From Astropecten irregularis (Eukaryota > Echinodermata > Asteroidea > Paxillosida > Astropectinidae), in assembly GCA_963971285.1 (NCBI GenBank), contig OZ020250.1:11144499-11208498 (forward strand): a stretch of 64,000 bases of DNA, read 5' to 3'. This document shows positions 1-11,811 of this stretch, one piece after another. Every line of letters starts with the position of its first letter. Positions within the stretch are counted from its first letter, which is position 1. The position numbers and the translations under genes are program-made. The notes beneath the pieces are model-generated. The model made no database searches. It was given only the letters and a program-made list of their open reading frames with translations, and was not told where the DNA came from.

Positions 1-1770
1 CCGAGCTTTTGAGCTCCGAGCTTTGAGCTGTGAGCTTCATGCTTTGAGATTTGAGCTTTGAGCTTTGAGCTTTGAGCTTTGAGCTTTGAGCTTTGTGGAA
101 TGTGCCGTTGAGCTTTGAGCTTTGAGCTTTGAGCTCGGAGCTCTGAGCTTTGAGCTATGAGCTTTGAGCTTCATGCTTTGAGATTTGAGCTTTGAGCTTT
201 GAGCTTTGAGCTTTTAGCTTTGAGCCTTGAGCTTTGAGCCTTGAGCTTTGAGCTTTGAGCTTTTTAGCTGTGAGCTCTTAGCCTTGAGCTTTGAGCTTTG
301 AGCTTTGATCTTTGAACTTTGAGCTTTGAACTCCGAGCTCCGAGCTTGGAGCTGTGAACTGTGTGTGAGCTGTGAGCGGTGAGCTTTTAGCTTTGTGCTT
401 TGAGCTTTGAGCTTTGAGCTTTGAGCTCCGAGCTTTGAGCTGTGAGCTTCATGCTTTGAGCTTTGAGCTTCATGCTTTGAGCTTTGAGCTTTGAGCTTTG
501 AGCCTTGAGCTTTGAGCCTTGAGCTTTGAGCTTTGAGCTTTTAGCTGTGTGAGCTCTTAGCCTTGAGCTTTGAGCTTTGATCTTTGAGCTTTGAGCTTTG
601 AGCTTTGTGCTTTGAGCTTTGAGCTTCATGCTTTGAGGTTTGAGCTTCATGCTTTGAGCTCTGAGCCTTGAGCCTTGAGCCTTGAGCTTCGAGCCTTGAG
701 CTTCGAGCCTTGAGCTTCGAGCTTTAAGCTTTGAGCTTTGAGCTTTGAGCCTTGAGCTTTGAGCTTTGAGCCTTGAGCTTTGAGCTTTGAGCTTTGAGCT
801 ATTAGCTGTGAGCTCTTAGCCTTGAGCTTTGAGCTTTGAGCTTTGATCTTTGAGCTTTGAGCTTTGAGCTTTGAGCTTTGAGCTTTGAGCTTTGTGCTTT
901 GAGCTTTGAGCTTCATGCTTTGAGGTTTGAGCTTCATGCTTTGAGCTCTGAGCCTTGAGTCTTGAGCCTTGAGCTTCGAGCCTTGAGCTTCGAGCTTTGA
1001 GCTTTGAGCTTTGAGCTTTGAGCCTTGAGCTTTGAGCTTTGATCCTTGAGCTTTGAGCTTTGAGCTTTGAGCTATTAGCTGTGAGCTCTTAGCCTTGAGC
1101 TTTGAGCTTTGAGCTTTGATCTTTGAGCTTTGAGCTTTGAGCTTTGAGCTTCATGCTTTGAGCTTTGAGCTTTGAGCTTTGAGCTTTGAGCTTTGAGCAT
1201 TGAGCTTTGAGCTTTGAGCTTTGAGCTTTGAGCTTTGAGCATTGAGCTTTGAGCTCCGAGCTTTGAGCTGTGAACTGTGAGCTGTGAGCGGTGAGCTGTG
1301 AGCTTCATGCTTTGAGCTTTGAGCTTTGAGCTCTGAGCTTTGAGCTTTGAGCTCTGAGCTCCGAGCTTTGAGCTGTGAACTGTAAGCTGTGAGCGGTGAG
1401 CTGTGAGCTTCATGCTTTGAGCTTTGAGCTATGAGCTTTGAGCTTCATGCTTTGAGCTTTGAGCTTTGAGCTTCATGCTTTTAGCTTTGAGCTTTGAGCT
1501 TTGAGCTTTGAGCTCCGAGCTTTGAGCTGTGAACTGTGAGATGTGAGATGTGAGCTTCATGCTTTGAGCTTTGAGCCTTGAGCTTTGAGCTTTTAGCTTT
1601 GAACTCTGAGCTCCGAGCTCTGAGCTTTGAGCTATGAGCTTTGAGCTTCATGCTTTGAGATTTGAGCTTTGAGCTTTGAGCTTTGAGCTGTGAGCGTTGA
1701 GCGTTGAGCTTTGAGCTTTGAGCTTTGACCTCTAAGCTTTGAGCTTTGAGCTTTGAGCTTTGAGCTTTGA
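1..1770 (+). repeat. Higher-order repeat copy A of the heptamer satellite
   Basis: The same order of heptamer variants recurs starting at 3020. The offset is 3019 at the start, 3026 after one extra GAGCGGT heptamer, and about 2974-2981 after a deletion of about 45 bp in the second copy. Minus-strand frames at 387-650 and 3413-3676 translate identically, which shows near-identity. Confidence 0.85.
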
Positions 1771-3019
1771 GCTGTGAGCTTCATGCTTTGAGCTTCATGC
1801 TTTCAGCTTTGAGCTTTGAGCTTTGATCTCCGAGCTTTGAGCTGTGAACTGTGAGATGTGAGCTGTGAGCTTCATGCTTTGAGCTTTGAGCCTTGAGCTT
1901 TGAGCTTTAAGATTTGACCTCTAAGCTTTGAGATTTGAGCCTTAAGCTTTCAGCTTCGTGCTTTGAGCTTTGAGCTTTATGCTTTGAGCTTTGAGCAGTG
2001 AGCTTTGGTGCTTTGGTGCTTTGAGCTTTGTGCTTTGGTGCTTTGGTGCTTTAAGCTTTGAGCCTTGAGCTTTGAGTTTGGAGCTTGGAGCTTAGAGCTT
2101 TGAGTTTTGAGCTTTGACCTCTAAGCTTTGAGCTTTGAGCTTTGAGTTTTGAGCTTTGAGCTTTGAGCTTTGAGCTTCATGCTTTGAGCTTTGAGCTTCA
2201 TGCTTTGAGCTCTGAGCCTTGAGCCTCGAGCCTTGAGCTTCGAGCCTTGAGCTTTGAGCTGTGACCTTTGAGCTTTGAACTTTGAGCTTTGAACTCCGAG
2301 CTCCGAGCTTGGAGCTGTGAACTGTGTGTGAGCTGTGAGCGGTGAGCGGTGAGCTTTGAGCTTTGTGCTTTGAGCTTTGAGCTTTGAGCTTTGAGCTTTG
2401 AGCTTTGAGCTTTGAACTCTGAGCTTTGACCTACATGCTTTGAGCTTTGAGCTTTGAGCTTTGAGCTCTGAGCTTTGACCTACATACTTTGAGCTCTGAG
2501 CTCCGAGCTTTGAGCTGTGAACTGTGAGCTGTGAGCGGTGAGCTGTGAGCTTCATGCTTTGAGATTTGAGATTTGAGCTTTGACTTTGACCTCTAAGCTT
2601 TGAGCTTTGAGCTTTGAGCTTTGAGCTTTGAGCTTTGAGCTTTGAGCTTTGAGCTTTGAGCTATGAGCTTTGAGCTTTGAGCTTCATGCTTTGAGCTTTG
2701 AGCTTTGAGCCTTGAGCTTCGAGCCTTGAGCTTTGAGCTGTGACCTTTGAGCTTTGAACTTTGAGCTCCGAGCTTTGAGCTGTGAACTGTGAGCTCTTAG
2801 CCTTGAGCGTTGAGCGTTGAGCTTTGAGCTTTGAGCTTTGAGCTTTGAGCTCTGAGCTTTGACCTACATGCTTTGAGCTTTGAGCTTTGAGCTCTGAGCT
2901 CCGAGCTCTGAGCTCCGAGCTTTGAGCTGTGAACTGTGAGCTGTGAGCGGTGAGCTGTGAGCTTCATGCTTTGAGCTTTGAGCTTTGAGTTTTGAGCTTT
3001 TAGCTTTGAACTCCGAGCT

Positions 3020-4740
3020 CCGAGCTTTTGAGCTCCGAGCTTTGAGCTGTGAGCTTCATGCTTTGAGATTTGAGCTTTGAGCTTTGAGCTTTGAGCTTTG
3101 AGCTTTGAGCTTTGTGGAATGTGCCGTTGAGCTTTGAGCTTTGAGCTTTGAGCTCGGAGCTCTGAGCTTTGAGCTATGAGCTTTGAGCTTCATGCTTTGA
3201 GATTTGAGCTTTGAGCTTTGAGCTTTGAGCTTTTAGCTTTGAGCCTTGAGCTTTGAGCCTTGAGCTTTGAGCTTTGAGCTTTTTAGCTGTGAGCTCTTAG
3301 CCTTGAGCTTTGAGCTTTGAGCTTTGATCTTTGAACTTTGAGCTTTGAACTCCGAGCTCCGAGCTTGGAGCTGTGAACTGTGTGTGAGCTGTGAGCGGTG
3401 AGCGGTGAGCTTTTAGCTTTGTGCTTTGAGCTTTGAGCTTTGAGCTTTGAGCTCCGAGCTTTGAGCTGTGAGCTTCATGCTTTGAGCTTTGAGCTTCATG
3501 CTTTGAGCTTTGAGCTTTGAGCTTTGAGCCTTGAGCTTTGAGCCTTGAGCTTTGAGCTTTGAGCTTTTAGCTGTGTGAGCTCTTAGCCTTGAGCTTTGAG
3601 CTTTGATCTTTGAGCTTTGAGCTTTGAGCTTTGTGCTTTGAGCTTTGAGCTTCATGCTTTGAGGTTTGAGCTTCATGCTTTGAGCTCTGAGCCTTGAGCC
3701 TTGAGCCTTGAGCTTCGAGCCTTGAGCTTCGAGCCTTGAGCTTCGAGCTTTAAGCTTTGAGCTTTGAGCTTTGAGCCTTGAGCTTTGAGCTTTGAGCCTT
3801 GAGCTTTGAGCTTTGAGCTTTGAGCTATTAGCTGTGAGCTCTTAGCCTTGAGCTTTGAGCTTTGAGCTTTGATCTTTGAGCTTTGAGCTTTGAGCTTTGA
3901 GCTTTGAGCTTGCTTCATGCTTTGAGCTCTGAGCCTTGAGTCTTGAGCCTTGAGCTTCGAGCCTTGAGCTTCGAGCTTTGAGCTTTGAGCTTTGAGCTTT
4001 GAGCCTTGAGCTTTGAGCTTTGATCCTTGAGCTTTGAGCTTTGAGCTTTGAGCTATTAGCTGTGAGCTCTTAGCCTTGAGCTTTGAGCTTTGAGCTTTGA
4101 TCTTTGAGCTTTGAGCTTTGAGCTTTGAGCTTTGAGCTTCATGCTTTGAGCTTTGAGCTTTGAGCTTTGAGCTTTGAGCTTTGAGCATTGAGCTTTGAGC
4201 TTTGAGCTTTGAGCTTTGAGCTTTGAGCATTGAGCTTTGAGCTCCGAGCTTTGAGCTGTGAACTGTGAGCTGTGAGCGGTGAGCTGTGAGCTTCATGCTT
4301 TGAGCTTTGAGCTTTGAGCTTTGAGCTTTGAGCTCTGAGCTCCGAGCTTTGAGCTGTGAACTGTAAGCTGTGAGCGGTGAGCTGTGAGCTTCATGCTTTG
4401 AGCTTTGAGCTATGAGCTTTGAGCTTCATGCTTTGAGCTTTGAGCTTTGAGCTTCATGCTTTTAGCTTTGAGCTTTGAGCTTTGAGCTTTGAGCTCCGAG
4501 CTTTGAGCTGTGAACTGTGAGATGTGAGATGTGAGCTTCATGCTTTGAGCTTTGAGCCTTGAGCTTTGAGCTTTTAGCTTTGAACTCTGAGCTCCGAGCT
4601 TTGAGCTATGAGCTTTGAGCTTCATGCTTTGAGATTTGAGCTTTGAGCTTTGAGCTTTGAGCTGTGAGCGTTGAGCGTTGAGCTTTGAGCTTTGAGCTTT
4701 GACCTCTAAGCTTTGAGCTTTGAGCTTTGAGCTTTGAGCT
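3020..4740 (+). repeat. Higher-order repeat copy B of the heptamer satellite
   Basis: This is the direct copy of 1-1770. It carries an extra GAGCGGT heptamer near 3405 and a deletion near 3910 that is not a multiple of 7, so it breaks the heptad phase and produces the irregular GAGCTTGCTTCATGC join. Resemblance continues more loosely to about 5180, matching roughly 2110-2560 of the first block. Confidence 0.85.
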
Positions 4741-6340
4741 TTGAGCTTTGAGCTTTGAGCTTTGAGCTTTGAGCTTTGAGCTTCATGCTTTGAGCTTTGA
4801 GCTTTGAGCTTCATGCTTTGAGCTCTGAGCTCTGAGCCTTGAGCCTTGAGCCTCGAGCACCGAGCCTTGAGCTTCGAGCCTTGAGCTTTGAGATGTGACC
4901 TTTGAGCTTTGAACTTTGAGCTTTGAGCTTTGAGCTTTGAACTCCGAGCTCCGAGCTTTGAGCTGTGAACTGTGAGCTGTGAGCGGTGAGCGGTGAGCTT
5001 TGAGCTTTGTGCTTTGAGCTTTGAGCTTTGAGCTTTGAGCTTTGAGCTCTGAGCTTTGACCTACATGCTTTGAGCTTTGAGCTTTGAGCTTTGAGCTCTG
5101 AGCTTTGACCTACATGCTTTGAGCTTTGAGCTCTGAGCTCCGAGCTTTGAGCTGTGAACTGTGAGCTGTGAGCGGTGAGCTATGAGCTTTGAGCTTCGTG
5201 CTTTGAGCTTTGAGCTTTGAGCTTTGAGCTTTGAGCTTTGAGCTCCGAGCTTTGAGCTGTGAGCGGTGAGCGGTGAGCTTCATGCTCTGAGCTTTGAGCT
5301 TTGAGCTTTGAGCTTTGAGCTTTGTGGTATGTGCCGTTGAGCTTTGAGATTTGAGCTTTGAGCTTTGAGCTTTTAGTTTTGAACTCCGAGCTCCGAGCTT
5401 TTGAGCTCCGAGCTTTGAGCTGTGAGCTTTCATGCTTTGAGCTTTGAGCTTCATGCTTTGAGCTTTGAGCCTTGAGCTTTGAGCTTTGGTGCTTTGAGCT
5501 TTGGTGCTTTGGTGCTTTGAGCTTTGAGCCTTGAGCTTTGAGCTCTCTGAGCCTTGAGCCTTGACTTGGTGAGCTGTGAGCTTTGAGCTTCAATGCTTTG
5601 AGCTTTGAGCTTTTAACTTCTTGAGTTGTGAACTGCGAGCTGTGAGCTGTGTACTGTGAGCTTAGAGCGGTGAGCTTCATGCTTTGAGCTCTGAGTCTTG
5701 AGCCTTGAGCTCCGCACTTTGAGCTATGAACTGTGAGCGGTGAGCCGTGAGATTCATGCTTTGAACCTTGAGCTTTGAGCTTTGAGCTCTGAGCCTTGAG
5801 CTTTGAGCTTTGAGCTCTAATCTAAGCTTTGAGCTTTGAGTTTCATGCTTTGAGTTTTGACTCTGAGCTTTGACATTTGAGCTGTGACCTTTGAGCTTTG
5901 AACTCCGAGCCTTGAGCCTTAAGCCTTGAGCTTTGAGGTCTGAGCCTTGGCCTTGAGCTTTGAGCTTCGAGCCTTGAGCCTTGAGCTTTGAGCTTCGAGC
6001 TCTGAGCTTGAGCCTTGAGCTTTGAGGTCTGAGCTTTGAGCTGTGAGCTTTTGAGCTTTGGGCAATTGAGATGTGGCCTTTGAGCTTTGGGCATTGAGCT
6101 ATTGAGGATGTGGTCTGATTCTTAAGCTTCGAGTTTGTAGCCTTAAGCTTCAAGTTTGGACCTTTGAGCTTCGAGCTGTGCTTTGAGCCTTCAGCTATGA
6201 GCTAAGTGCTTCGTGCTTTGGGCAGTTGAAATGTGGCCTTTGCCGTATGAAGCTTTGTGCTTTGAGCTCTGAGCTATAATGCTTTGAGATTTGGGCTTTG
6301 ATGCTCGAGCCTATGAGCTTTGTGCTTCGAGCTTGGGGCA

Positions 6341-6660
6341 ATCGAGATGTGGCCTCGCCCAATAAACCAATAAATCAACCACCGTTGAAAATTCCATTTG
6401 ATATTCATGGTCAGCAAACAGCCAAAGAACAATCACAAGTGATACACAACACGTGGAAGTTTGGTTGTTAACCCTGTAAGACAGAAATGTCCTGATTAGC
6501 AAAATTTTGTGCTTAACAGTTTTATGAAATTGGCCCCTGTGCTTTGAGCTTTGGGCCACTGGAGGCCGCTAATGGTAGCGGGCTGAAGTCGGTGGCATGG
6601 TGCGGGCTGGAGTAGCTGTCTGGCAGTTCAGCCGTGTAAGGATCTTGTTGAGGAGACGCC
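6341..6660. other. Satellite edge, no gene seen
   Basis: This is the transition out of the heptamer array. It contains one stray heptamer pair near 6545 and otherwise unassigned sequence. No convincing coding signal was seen on either strand. Confidence 0.5.
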
Positions 6661-6666
6661 TGTAAT

Positions 6667-6930
6667 TCACAGTATATCATAGGCTGCTGACAGGTATACA
6701 AAAAACGTCACCAGTGATTTGTGACATTGAGGAGTTGACGTGTACATTTCTTTGGGCGGAAGCCTGCTTGCTCTGGGTATTAATTGATCAACAAATGGGG
6801 CGAGTCTGTTCAGGATAAGTCTCTCAAATAGTTTGTAGGTATGACAATCTTCTTTCGTGAGCTTCCCCTCAGCTGGGCTGAGATGGCATCTTGCAGTGAT
6901 TAGGCAAGGTATTTTATTTTCGTACCACAC
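6667..6930 (-). pseudogene. Non-LTR reverse transcriptase fragment
   Basis: The minus-strand frame contains YKLFERLILNRLAPFVDQLI followed by a degraded 'RASRLPPKEMYTS' stretch and VYLSAAYDIL. This is the order seen in LINE reverse transcriptases: an LFE+LILNR helix, then a QAGFRP-like motif, then the (L/V)DLSAAYD catalytic block A. The residues matching the motif after LIP are in the wrong frame and the piece is only 87 residues, so it is a broken remnant. It points away from the plus-strand fragments at 7370-8442 and therefore comes from a separate insertion. The exact clade cannot be set from this length. Confidence 0.6.
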
Positions 6931-7378
6931 GCTGACCCCAATAAAGAGTAACTCAACTTACCCACGTCCTAGTACACAACTACACACTGTGCATTATGTA
7001 CATGTGCGTAATGCAGGGTAGAACAACAATATCCAGACCCCCACACTGTCTTATTATGTCAGCATTGACTACAAGGTCAAAAGTGCCAGTGGTCATCCTT
7101 TTGTATGCAACAGACCTATACAATCATGTACAAGGTCCATGGAAGTACAATACATGTATAGACCTCTACGTTCTAACCATAGAGGAAGCTGGCAACACCA
7201 CGAAATAATGATCATCAACAGTGATACAATTTTCAAACAGTATGCTAATACAGCAATAATTAATCAATGCCTTCGAAGTGTCAAATAATACCGGCAAATA
7301 GAGCAACGGCTGTCATCTCAATTAAACAAAATTTTTTCAACAACCTTTATGAAGTGTCACAAAAGTAAAATGGTCTTG

Positions 7379-7650
7379 TGGGAAAGATCTTGAACAGGTC
7401 CATAATTATTACAGATATGGAAAGATAGACGATGAGGTGAAACGAAGAATTGGCAAAAAGCAAAGTTCTGGGAAAGTAGAGTTCCTAGGGCGTAACAATG
7501 TTCACCTAAAGATTCGTCTATTGAGTTGATATCTGTTTTATGTGGTTGCATATGGTAATGAGGCATGGCAGTATACCAAAACCAGCAGGAATAGACTGCA
7601 ATCTTTCGAAATGTGGTGCTGGAAGGATCTTGGAGCAACATCAGATAACC
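7379..7650 (+). pseudogene. LINE reverse transcriptase C-terminal remnant (family A)
   Basis: One plus frame reads KDLEQVHNYYRYGKIDDEVKRRIGK, and a later part reads AYGNEAWQYTKTSRNRLQSF then EMWCW. These match the tail of endonuclease/reverse-transcriptase LINEs, which follow the pattern 'YLG..IT.DG..DEEVKRRIG.AK' then 'YG.EAW.L.K...+LQ.FEMWCWR'. Comparison with the related copy at 20413-20560 shows that the words for the YLG turn have been deleted here, so this piece is internally shortened and non-functional. Confidence 0.6.
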
Positions 7651-7823
7651 ACAAGGGAAACTGACTGAATTTTTAATGTCATTGAAAAGTGAACAAAGAA
7701 AAATTGCTACTTAGCAACAGTTAGTCCATGTACATGTATCGTCTTTTTGTTTAGCACTGGTTCTCGTGCTTTCATATAGTTGTTTTGGGTTTGAGTGTTC
7801 TAGTAGTATGGTTCTAAGATTTA

Positions 7824-8442
7824 GTGTCGCCTGAACTAGTTGTCTTAGTTTGTGGGTTTGTCTCAGATGTGGGTAAAGCACTTAGTGATGCTCTGGCAGG
7901 TCTGACACCTTACTATGCTGCAAATCATCTGCGGGCGAATCCAGGGAAAACCCAAGTGTCTTCCACATTCAGAACAGAGAATGCAGATCGGCAACCGAGG
8001 GTCAGATGGTATGGAAAATGGCTGAAATACATCAAAAAGCCATTCTACCTCGGCGTCACTCAAGACCGTTCCGTTAAGAACATGTTGCCAAGACAAAGAC
8101 CCTATGGTTAGATCCTATGGTCTAACCACCTCCAGTCTCCGTCACAAGCTAGTGAAATGGAACTAATGAACCACTCCCTCCAGGTGAGGAATGCCCTACC
8201 TGATCGTGTTTGAATCGCCTACGGACTGGAACAGGACGTTGCAAAGTCCTTATGCAGAGCTTCCTACCAGAGCTACAAAAGGGATGGACAAACTACATGC
8301 GACTGTGGGGAGGATCAGACGCTGCAACACCTGCCCCCTCCTAACCAGAGTCAATGCACTGCCAAAGATATGGAGTCTTTCAACACTCGAGAAGATACAA
8401 TATACCGAGAGAGCTCTGGAGACCATCGGGAGGGAACAGTGA
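7824..8442 (+). pseudogene. LINE reverse transcriptase fragment (family B)
   Basis: The plus-strand frame 7824-8111 includes 'LTPYYAANHLRANPGKTQVS' and 'RVRWYGKWLKYIKKPFYLGVTQDRS'. This is the segment after the YADD box of a common invertebrate LINE, where the thumb begins with 'L...NHLR.NP.KTQV..FHL' and continues to 'YLGV.LDR.L.F..H'. A second plus frame at 8191-8442 looks like a degraded further C-terminal part. Stops and frame changes separate the two, so no product is expected. The DNA at about 7795-7860 is also repeated near 20540-20600. Confidence 0.6.
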
Positions 8443-9691
8443 GTCTCTCCTCCTAGGCCTCATATAATTATATGGCAGGTAAGTACCTTTACATAATTGG
8501 AAAATAATATTTCGACCTTGTCGTCAAGACTTACTTTGTTTACTTCAAAGTTGACCCGAAGCTGTTCAAAACCTGAAGAGGAAACATCCAGCTAGTGAAT
8601 TTCCTGACAGCACTAGCGAAAGTCCATCAGTCAGCTGTTCATAAAATCTGTGCTCATAAAATCTGTGCTGTGTACAGCCCGACTGAGCAGTTGCTGAAGT
8701 AGCTGCCCTGTTGGTAGAAAGGGCTAGAAATATATGCCAGTCAGGCCAAACAAGTTTTAGCCACCTGGTGATGGTTGAAGACACGACGGCAAGGATGGGC
8801 TATACACAAACGACAGAAAGAAACTTGTATCATGCCATACCCCGACCTCGGACGGGTTCGCCAGCTTAAAACATACAACTTGCTGTCTGGCAGATAGTTG
8901 TACAAGGAGATAGCCCCGAGTCGGTGAGACACAGTTGACGATAGGCTGGTGATACTGATGAAACCCGCAGACTATCGTAGTCAGCAAACCCAAAGGTACA
9001 GTACATGTAGCTTCAGCAAGAAGGAAGAGAACGAAGATATATGAGGACTGACCTGGAGTCCCAGGTCGCCTGATACATGGCTGAGAGGGATGAACATCAT
9101 GTCATCAACGGATGTAGACCCACCGGAACACCCTTGAGGGGAGCGTGAGCAGACGACATAGCTGACCGACAGAGTAATCGGTATTGGAGGCCTTCGTTCA
9201 ATAGCCTGGTGAAGATATTCCAGTATAGCAGCTTGTAATGTAGGGTTCAACTGTGCATTAGTCGCTGGACGCCAGGATGACAATGGCCTCCGAAAACCTC
9301 ATGATGAGAGGAGTCGCCTGACAGCATTAACATTCTGATGACAAGCCGTTCCCCTTGGAATGGCTCTATTTGTAGTTGTAGAGTGACAGGTTGTCCATAT
9401 GTCAACTGGGAAAAAAACTGGAGGCTGTATGACAAGACCCAAAAAGCGAAGATATCAAACTTGTGTCTTCCACACCGAAGACACAAGGGGAAGTGTGGCC
9501 CTATCTAATGGTATCCATGGAGGCATCTCAGAAGAAGAGCCAATGGGGAAGACATGTAAGCTGTCAGCTCACTTCAGTTGATCGTGAAGGCATCTACTCA
9601 CCACGCAAGAGGATCTGGTTGCCACAATACGTCTCTAGGGAGATTAAGAAACGAGAAGCAAATAGTTGGATGATGGCTGGAAGGGATGTCG
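8443..9691. other. Unassigned, possibly decayed DIRS-like tail
   Basis: Several short frames run on both strands, none with a motif I trust. Position would allow the minus strand to be the decayed downstream (RNase H/recombinase) part of the DIRS-like remnant at 10932-11811. The residue patterns are too weak to claim it. Confidence 0.3.
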
Positions 9692-10277
9692 GTCACTTCG
9701 CCCACTTTCCACTTCGCCCATAACCACTTCGCCCACGCGTCACTTCGCCCACTTACCACTTCGCCCACGAGTCACTTCGCCCACTAATTACCAACGCAAT
9801 TTTAAATACATGTATAAACAAAGTTTAACAACGAATAAGCTAATTATCACAAACCCCGTCCACGAAGGAATTCCCACCTTCAATTACTTCTAGATTTAGA
9901 ATGCAATTCGTAGGCAATAACATAATTATAATAATATTTATATACCCAATAAAAAACACTCCCAAACTAAATTATTTACTTACTATATTTACCTATTATT
10001 ACTCATAATAATAACAACATTATAATGACTCTTTCCTTCCCAACCTTCCATGAAAAAATATACCCAATTATCTATCACACAATAATTATGTTCAGATTTT
10101 ACAAAAAAATTGCGGTGTGTGCTCTGTTATGTTGCGGCTGTTCATGTATGGGATGTTGTGAATGGCGGCGTGGGCGAAGTGACGTGTGGGCGAAGTGGCC
10201 AGTGGGCGAAGTGGTGAATGGGCGAAGTGACGCGTGGGCGAAGTGGTTGTGGGCGAAGTGGAAAATGGGCGAAGTGA
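9692..10277. mobile_element. Foldback element with CACTTCGCCCA minisatellite ends
   Basis: The left end (9692-9784) has six copies of CACTTCGCCCA at a spacing of about 15-16 bp. The right end (about 10168-10277) has seven copies of the reverse complement TGGGCGAAGTG. The two ends can pair over about 90-110 bp as a long inverted repeat around an AT-rich centre of about 380 bp. The outermost matching bases are GTCACTTCG and CGAAGTGAC. I could not find a convincing target-site duplication. There is no transposase, so this is a nonautonomous foldback element of unknown superfamily. Confidence 0.7.
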
Positions 10278-10818
10278 CTGTAAACCGCTGGAAGCCACCT
10301 GAACAAGTCTGAAAAGGACTTCTGGATGCAAGTGTCATAACTGCTGCTGATCAGTCAGACCAACTGATGTGACGATGTGATGTGTGATCCTGGCAGGCAT
10401 TCTGCTGTGAGAGTAAGTTTCCTGCGTGGCACAACATCCACAATACCACTGTGAGGCTGGACATTTCGACTGATGTAAGACAGAGCCAGTCGTGTTGACT
10501 ACTAGTAGACGGATGCATACATCTCGATGATGGCTGACTAATGAACAAAGGGCATGGAAGATTGAGAGTAGCCGAATGATATGTAGAAACAGAACGTTGA
10601 GAGTGGTACTGGTAGCACAGCTTCGATTGTTGATGATAAGCCAAGCCCTGTACAGTGTTCCAGTACCTAAGTGACCTACTTGTGAGGTGAGGACGAAGTC
10701 ATGGTCTAGGAATTAATGAGAAAAAATATCTGCAGAATATCTGCTGTGACGGCACTAGCTGAAACTTGTCATGATTTATCAAAAAACAAGATCGGTTGTG
10801 GGTGACAACCTTCTTGCA
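10278..10818. other. Unassigned sequence, possible DIRS-like decay
   Basis: No frame here carries a motif I can defend. It lies downstream, on the minus strand, of the DIRS-like reverse-transcriptase piece and may be part of the same decayed element. Confidence 0.3.
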
Positions 10819-11019
10819 TTTGCTCGTCTCCCTTTTGGACTTTCGAGGGCTACAAGAACATTATCCAACGTCCTGAAGCTAGATGCTGCTCACCTCCATT
10901 ACATAGCGATGTTTTGGGGCAGATCGTCCGACTATGTAATGGAGGTGAGCAGCAACTAGCTTCAGGACGTTGGATAATGTTCTTGTAGCCCTCTAAAGTC
11001 CAAAAGGGAGACGAGCAAA
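10819..11019. repeat. Palindrome with 88-bp arms carrying RT-coding sequence
   Basis: Bases 10819-10906 are the near-perfect reverse complement of 10932-11019, separated by 25 nt. Both arms encode, on opposite strands, the words F-A-R-L-P-F-G-L and NVLKL-AAHLHYI of a reverse transcriptase. One arm is therefore a local inverted copy of the other. Confidence 0.85.
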
Positions 11020-11811
11020 CTGACGGGTATAAAAAGTAGGCTAAGCGTCCTTGAGGTCTACATGTATAGTAAGAGGGAGTGAGAAGATGCTGTATGAGCA
11101 AACACCTCTAGAATAGCAGAAACTAAACCGGTATTCCTTCCGGTAACTACTGAAAGGGGAACTGAAGAACTTCTAAATATGCAGCTTTGACTAGATTGAA
11201 GAAACCAACTGTCCTTGGTGAGAGTTCTCCAACATGTCAAATGATGAACAAAAAACCTGACACGACTGCTTGAGGTAATAATAAGCAACTAAGACTTATC
11301 TTCACCTGGTGCGGGCGACGTTGGGCTTGCTCCGGGAAGACCACAGAGGCTGCCTGAAACTCCCCAAATTGGAGGAGACTGCAAAAAGAATGTGACTTTC
11401 TGAAAATATGTGTTGACTGCAGAAAACTATGGGGAAAACATGTCCCCTCTCGAGGGAAGAGTAGACGATGAAGCTCCTTTAGAGACCATTGAGGCAAGTT
11501 TCCCGTTTTCTCTGCCTACACTTAAACTTGACGAGGTTTCCTTCGAAGAAGGGCACATTCCTTTTCAAGGAATCAATGCGATGAACAACGACATACAGAT
11601 CATCATGGGTCAGGGCAAGGCTCTGACTGGCCAAACCCAAGAGAATAAAAGCAGAGGTGAAAAGATCTTTCACCATGGCCTTGTTCATCTGGTCTAGGCA
11701 TGACGAATCAATCCCTATCAACAAACAGATGAAACTTGCGGCAGCGTCGTAGTAAAGAGATGATAAAGGGCATCTTGAAAATAGGCCAAGATGATCATCT
11801 TGAGTGACCAA
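10932..11811 (-). pseudogene. DIRS-like retrotransposon remnant (gag-like and RT pieces)
   Basis: Three minus-strand blocks lie in the expected order. At 11811-11479 a frame reads MVTQDDHLGLFSRCPL and then LDQMNKAMVKDLFTSAFILLG, similar in style to DIRS gag. At 11288-11058 the words 'LTCWRTLTKDSWFLQSSQSC' resemble the start of the DIRS reverse-transcriptase region (W..LT.DPW+L....GY.I.F). At about 11065-10932 one frame has VDLKDA, a stop, then QFARLPFGL, another stop, and NVLKLVAAHLHYI, which fits VDLKDAY...F..LPFGL...VLK...AHLH. Stops and frame changes make it dead. The DIRS assignment rests on remembered motif patterns and should be tested by a profile search. Confidence 0.5.

Larger units (their letters stand above)
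1..6340. repeat. 7-bp satellite array (TTTGAGC)n
   Basis: The whole stretch is built from a heptamer, TTTGAGC (GCTCAAA on the other strand), with recurrent variants such as CTTGAGC, CTCCGAGC, TGTGAGC and TTCATGC. Because 3 x 7 = 21 nt, minus-strand frames stay open and read as lysine-rich 7-residue repeats (SSKLKAQ-type); these are by-products of the period, not credible genes. The array is regular up to about 5200 and decays towards 6340, where degenerate units are mixed with GGGCAATTGAGATGTGGCC-like variants. A last stray unit lies near 6545. Confidence 0.95.

Noticed and set aside
387..6153. Long lysine-rich minus-strand frames made of SSKLKAQ-type repeats
   Set aside because: They follow directly from a 7-bp satellite (21 nt = 7 codons) without stops; there is no start context or domain, and the frame breaks wherever the satellite phase breaks.
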